Shown in pieces: positions 61,731-64,000 of a stretch of 64,000 bases of DNA. A program made the position numbers and the translations under genes. This DNA is from Candolleomyces eurysporus. Taxonomy: Eukaryota; Basidiomycota; Agaricomycetes; Agaricales; Psathyrellaceae. Positions within the stretch are counted from its first letter, which is position 1. The number at the start of each line of letters is the position of its first letter. The notes under the pieces are model-generated. The model ran no database searches and was not told the DNA's origin. It worked only from the letters and a program-made list of their open reading frames with translations. The DNA lies in NCBI GenBank assembly GCA_027579435.1, contig JANBPK010001041.1:62001-126000 (forward strand), written 5' to 3'.

Positions 61731-63300
61731 GACTGGCAGTCCACGCATTTTTTCCTTCAAATACCCAAATACACGTTTTGTTGGCCACCCACGCCAGCTT
61801 TTCCAGCTTATCTTGGTACCTCGCCGTTTCCCCATTCCGAAATTGAAAAGACAAAATCTCGGATCTAGTGCTTTCGATCTTCAGTCTGGTCTTCTATTTT
61901 TGACAAGCATCGCCTAAATGATCACGGAAGAGTACTGGTTCGGCTTTAATTCTCCTGAGAGGAGAAATGCAGAATAATCGAAGCCTCAAGATGTCTTTGA
62001 GCTCTGGCACTAGGACATTAGAGCAGGGGCTCTCGGAGATCTGCAATGTCAGTCCACGACAACGTGTGAATTGAGCCCGCGGATGATAGACAGATGTAGT
62101 GGGCATTGATTCATGTATCAGCACGTCAGCATATCAATCTCACCGACTAATCTTGCCCCATCCGTCCCTGAATTCGCAACACCCTAACAATCGCAACTGC
62201 GGAGCTTTCGTAAGTGGAATACCTCCAGCACAAATCACTAATTGCAATGGTTTAATTGGACTCGATACTAGACAGGACTAGCATTTACCAGCTTTAAGAA
62301 CGTGGCAAATCGGAACCTTGAAGCCGCCCACCCCAGTGGACACCGAAAGGATGCTGATCCACTGCATTTCTGGCAATCCCGGATCGTTGTAGGGCAACAT
62401 GCTGATATGTATATCCGATGATATGATAAATCAGGGGTCGAGCATGCTCCCGAGAGTATCAAAGGGAGATTTCCATCTGTTCACCCGTAGCAGGTCCAAG
62501 AGGGCCATTGAATTCCCTTGCTCTCCATTCCATGTAATCAGAGAAACGGACTTCTGTTTCACGAGTCGCGCTGGGTCTCGTGTTTCGTGACGAAGGAGTT
62601 GGCGATAAGGAACGAATCAATGGAAACTGACTACCGCGAAACAGAAAAAAATTATTCATCTCTATTGCGGTCTATTTCTGTCATAAGTGAGCCAGCTGCA
62701 CATAGGCCATTCTGGCACAGTTCTTGATTTGGAGCAGCTGTGACCAGAAAGGGCAACCTCAAAAGGGCAAGTCCGCGAGCGCAACCTTGATCCTGCGAAG
62801 CGCCGATATCAAGCCTACAGAGCTCCACCGACCAACGTCGTCAGACATCGTCGATAACGCACAACAAGTTCCCGAGGCATTTTGACTCGGGTTCTTTGAG
62901 TCCTGAGCCCACGCCAAGACGATGAGCCCGGCTGATCAATCATTTTCTTCCCTTGTCCTGATTTGGTTGCATCTCTATTCCTTGCTGGGTGTCGCCACCT
63001 AATCCAGGATCCCTCTCAGCCCTCTCTCCAGTAGAAATCAGCGCAGCAATATGGTGTTCATCGCCAATATTCCGCAGTGTTAATTCTTGAAGCACGGTTG
63101 ACGATGACAATGGCGCCCCACTTACCACGGCTACGGCTACGACTCAGGTGCCTGGCACGGCTTTCGCGTGAGGTAGGCAGCACGCTGTTGTCGCGAACAT
63201 GGGAGTATTGTGGGAGGGTTTTTGGAATGATGTGTGAGTGCGTCCACAGTACCTCCCGCGCTTGGGGGGAACTAATCGTGCATCTCGCACTAGGCGCCCC
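61731..63300. other. Upstream part of duplication unit II
   Basis: Partner of 53863-55400; no gene recognised. It contains a copy of the CCGAG-loop-CTCGG motif (62867-62892). Confidence 0.4.
62867..62892 (+). repeat. Dispersed hairpin motif, site 4
   Basis: AGTT then CCCGAG-GCATTTTGA-CTCGGG, a 6-bp stem. Partner of site 3 in unit II. Confidence 0.7.
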
Positions 63301-63660
63301 GCGTCGGGTTGTTTTAACCCGACGCGGTCACCCGCCCAGCCGGTTTGCCAAACCTCGGCTGGCTGGGACTGATAGCCCGTCTGACTGGGTGCAGTCGGGT
63401 TATTGGCGACGGGTGAATTCCTCGGGATCTTCACCCGATTTTTGTTACAAACAATCCGCCAGGGCCAGGTTGTTTTGCCTCATCTTGTGGGTTAAATTAA
63501 CAGGTAGTTGCGGGTGAGTTTTACCCGTAATTCTGGTGTTTTGAGCTCGCTTTACGGGGTTGATATTCCAGTGGGGGAGTGAGTGGCTGACGGGTGAATT
63601 CAGCCTGCCTCACAGGTGGAATTAATCCGCCGTGACGGGTTGAATCAAATCGGTTTATAG
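63301..63660. repeat. Hairpin-rich block of CGGGT/ACCCG words
   Basis: Begins with a perfect 10-bp stem GCGTCGGGTT / AACCCGACGC around GTTTT (63301-63325). It continues with AGCCGGTTT..AAACCTCGGCT (63339-63361), CGGGTGAA..TTCACCCG near 63409-63440 (8-bp stem) and more CGGGT(G)AATT words up to about 63650. It looks like the end of a foldback-type or other non-autonomous element. Confidence 0.55.
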
Positions 63661-63892
63661 TGATATCAAATCATGCTGTACGAGCGATTATTTATTGAAT
63701 TCTAGGTATATAACTGCATTCATAACCAGTCTGTCTCAAAGAGGGAGTAGAAGACCGGTATCGTGTTGAAATATCGTCTCGAAGCTAACCGAAAGCTCAG
63801 AGGTGTTGTTGCAAGGGCGAAAAATAATAGATGTACAGGGTCAAAAGAGTGGGCGGTAGTTGATGAGGGAATCTACGAGCAGGCTGAGTGAT

Positions 63893-64000
63893 TTAGCTAT
63901 CGTAGAAGCCATGAGGAAGATCGTTATACTTGCGAGCATGCAGGGTGGCCTCCTGGTGTCCGTAGATCATGGGCTCGTGTTGCTTGACGACGTGCCAGGT
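63893..64000 (-). CDS. C-terminal end of a gene running off the window
   Basis: Minus-strand frame open from the window end: TWHVVKQHEPMIYGHQEATL, HARKYNDLPHGFYDS, then TAA at 63893-63895. Composition and uninterrupted frame look coding, but 35 residues are too few and I do not recognise the family. Confidence 0.5.
   Translation of the reverse strand, partial: TWHVVKQHEPMIYGHQEATLHARKYNDLPHGFYDS

Larger units (their letters stand above)
56575..63245. repeat. Large segmental duplication, unit II
   Basis: Second copy of 47040-55400, about 1.7 kb shorter because most of the first kinase relic is missing. The 3' half is offset by about 7.85 kb. Confidence 0.8.

Overview
This is nuclear DNA of a filamentous basidiomycete, most likely an agaricomycete. 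Genes are split by many short (about 50-60 nt) GT-AG introns and lie close together on both strands. The products are typical of mushrooms: a NACHT NTPase with the short agaricomycete N-terminus, P450 monooxygenases, small proteins resembling cospin-type protease inhibitors, and tyrosine-kinase-like kinases with HGD catalytic loops. I saw no rRNA, tRNA, CRISPR array or bacterial signature.

Layout. From 1 to 8.7 kb lie single-copy genes: a Rix7/NVL ribosome-biogenesis AAA ATPase (+), protein phosphatase methylesterase PPE1 (-), a TMEM53/DUF829 hydrolase-like gene (+) and a NACHT gene (+). From 9.7 to 18.7 kb is a P450 (+), two small I66-like genes (+), a detached 3' tail of an LRR gene (-) and the full LRR plus SAP-like gene (-). 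From 18.9 to 33.1 kb is another housekeeping block: a four-segment membrane protein (+), a TopBP1/Rad4/Dpb11 BRCT protein (+), a forkhead transcription factor (-), an acidic protein of unknown function (-) and the SAGA deubiquitinase UBP8 (-). A 3.4 kb stretch without a recognisable gene (26.2-29.7 kb) sits inside it.

From 33 to 63 kb the window is dominated by segmental duplications. A tandem UBP8-I66 duplication left one intact UBP8, one UBP8 pseudogene lacking the catalytic cysteine region, and two I66-like genes. A tandem duplication of about 3.48 kb made two close P450 copies. A third UBP8 zinc-finger fragment and an LRR relic follow. Finally a 7-8 kb segment occurs twice (about 47.0-55.4 and 56.6-63.2 kb), each copy carrying one intact TKL-like kinase among decayed sequence. 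The last 108 bases are the C-terminal end of another minus-strand gene.

The most unusual material is the P450/I66-like cassette, present in inverted orientation at 9.7-16.7 kb and 33.5-44.3 kb. All four I66-like genes have the same TATA-containing core promoter of at least 20 nt. Also notable are a perfect 36-bp palindrome in only one copy of a duplicated segment, a MITE-like element in a kinase relic, a short hairpin motif at four dispersed sites, and a hairpin-rich CGGGT block near the right end.

Assembly quality matters here. Nearly all 14 ambiguous bases (N) touch homopolymer runs. In three genes, and in four places, deleting the N restores the reading frame. Three further one-base frameshifts (P450-1, P450-3, I66 copy C) also lie in homopolymers, so these genes should not be called dead without resequencing.
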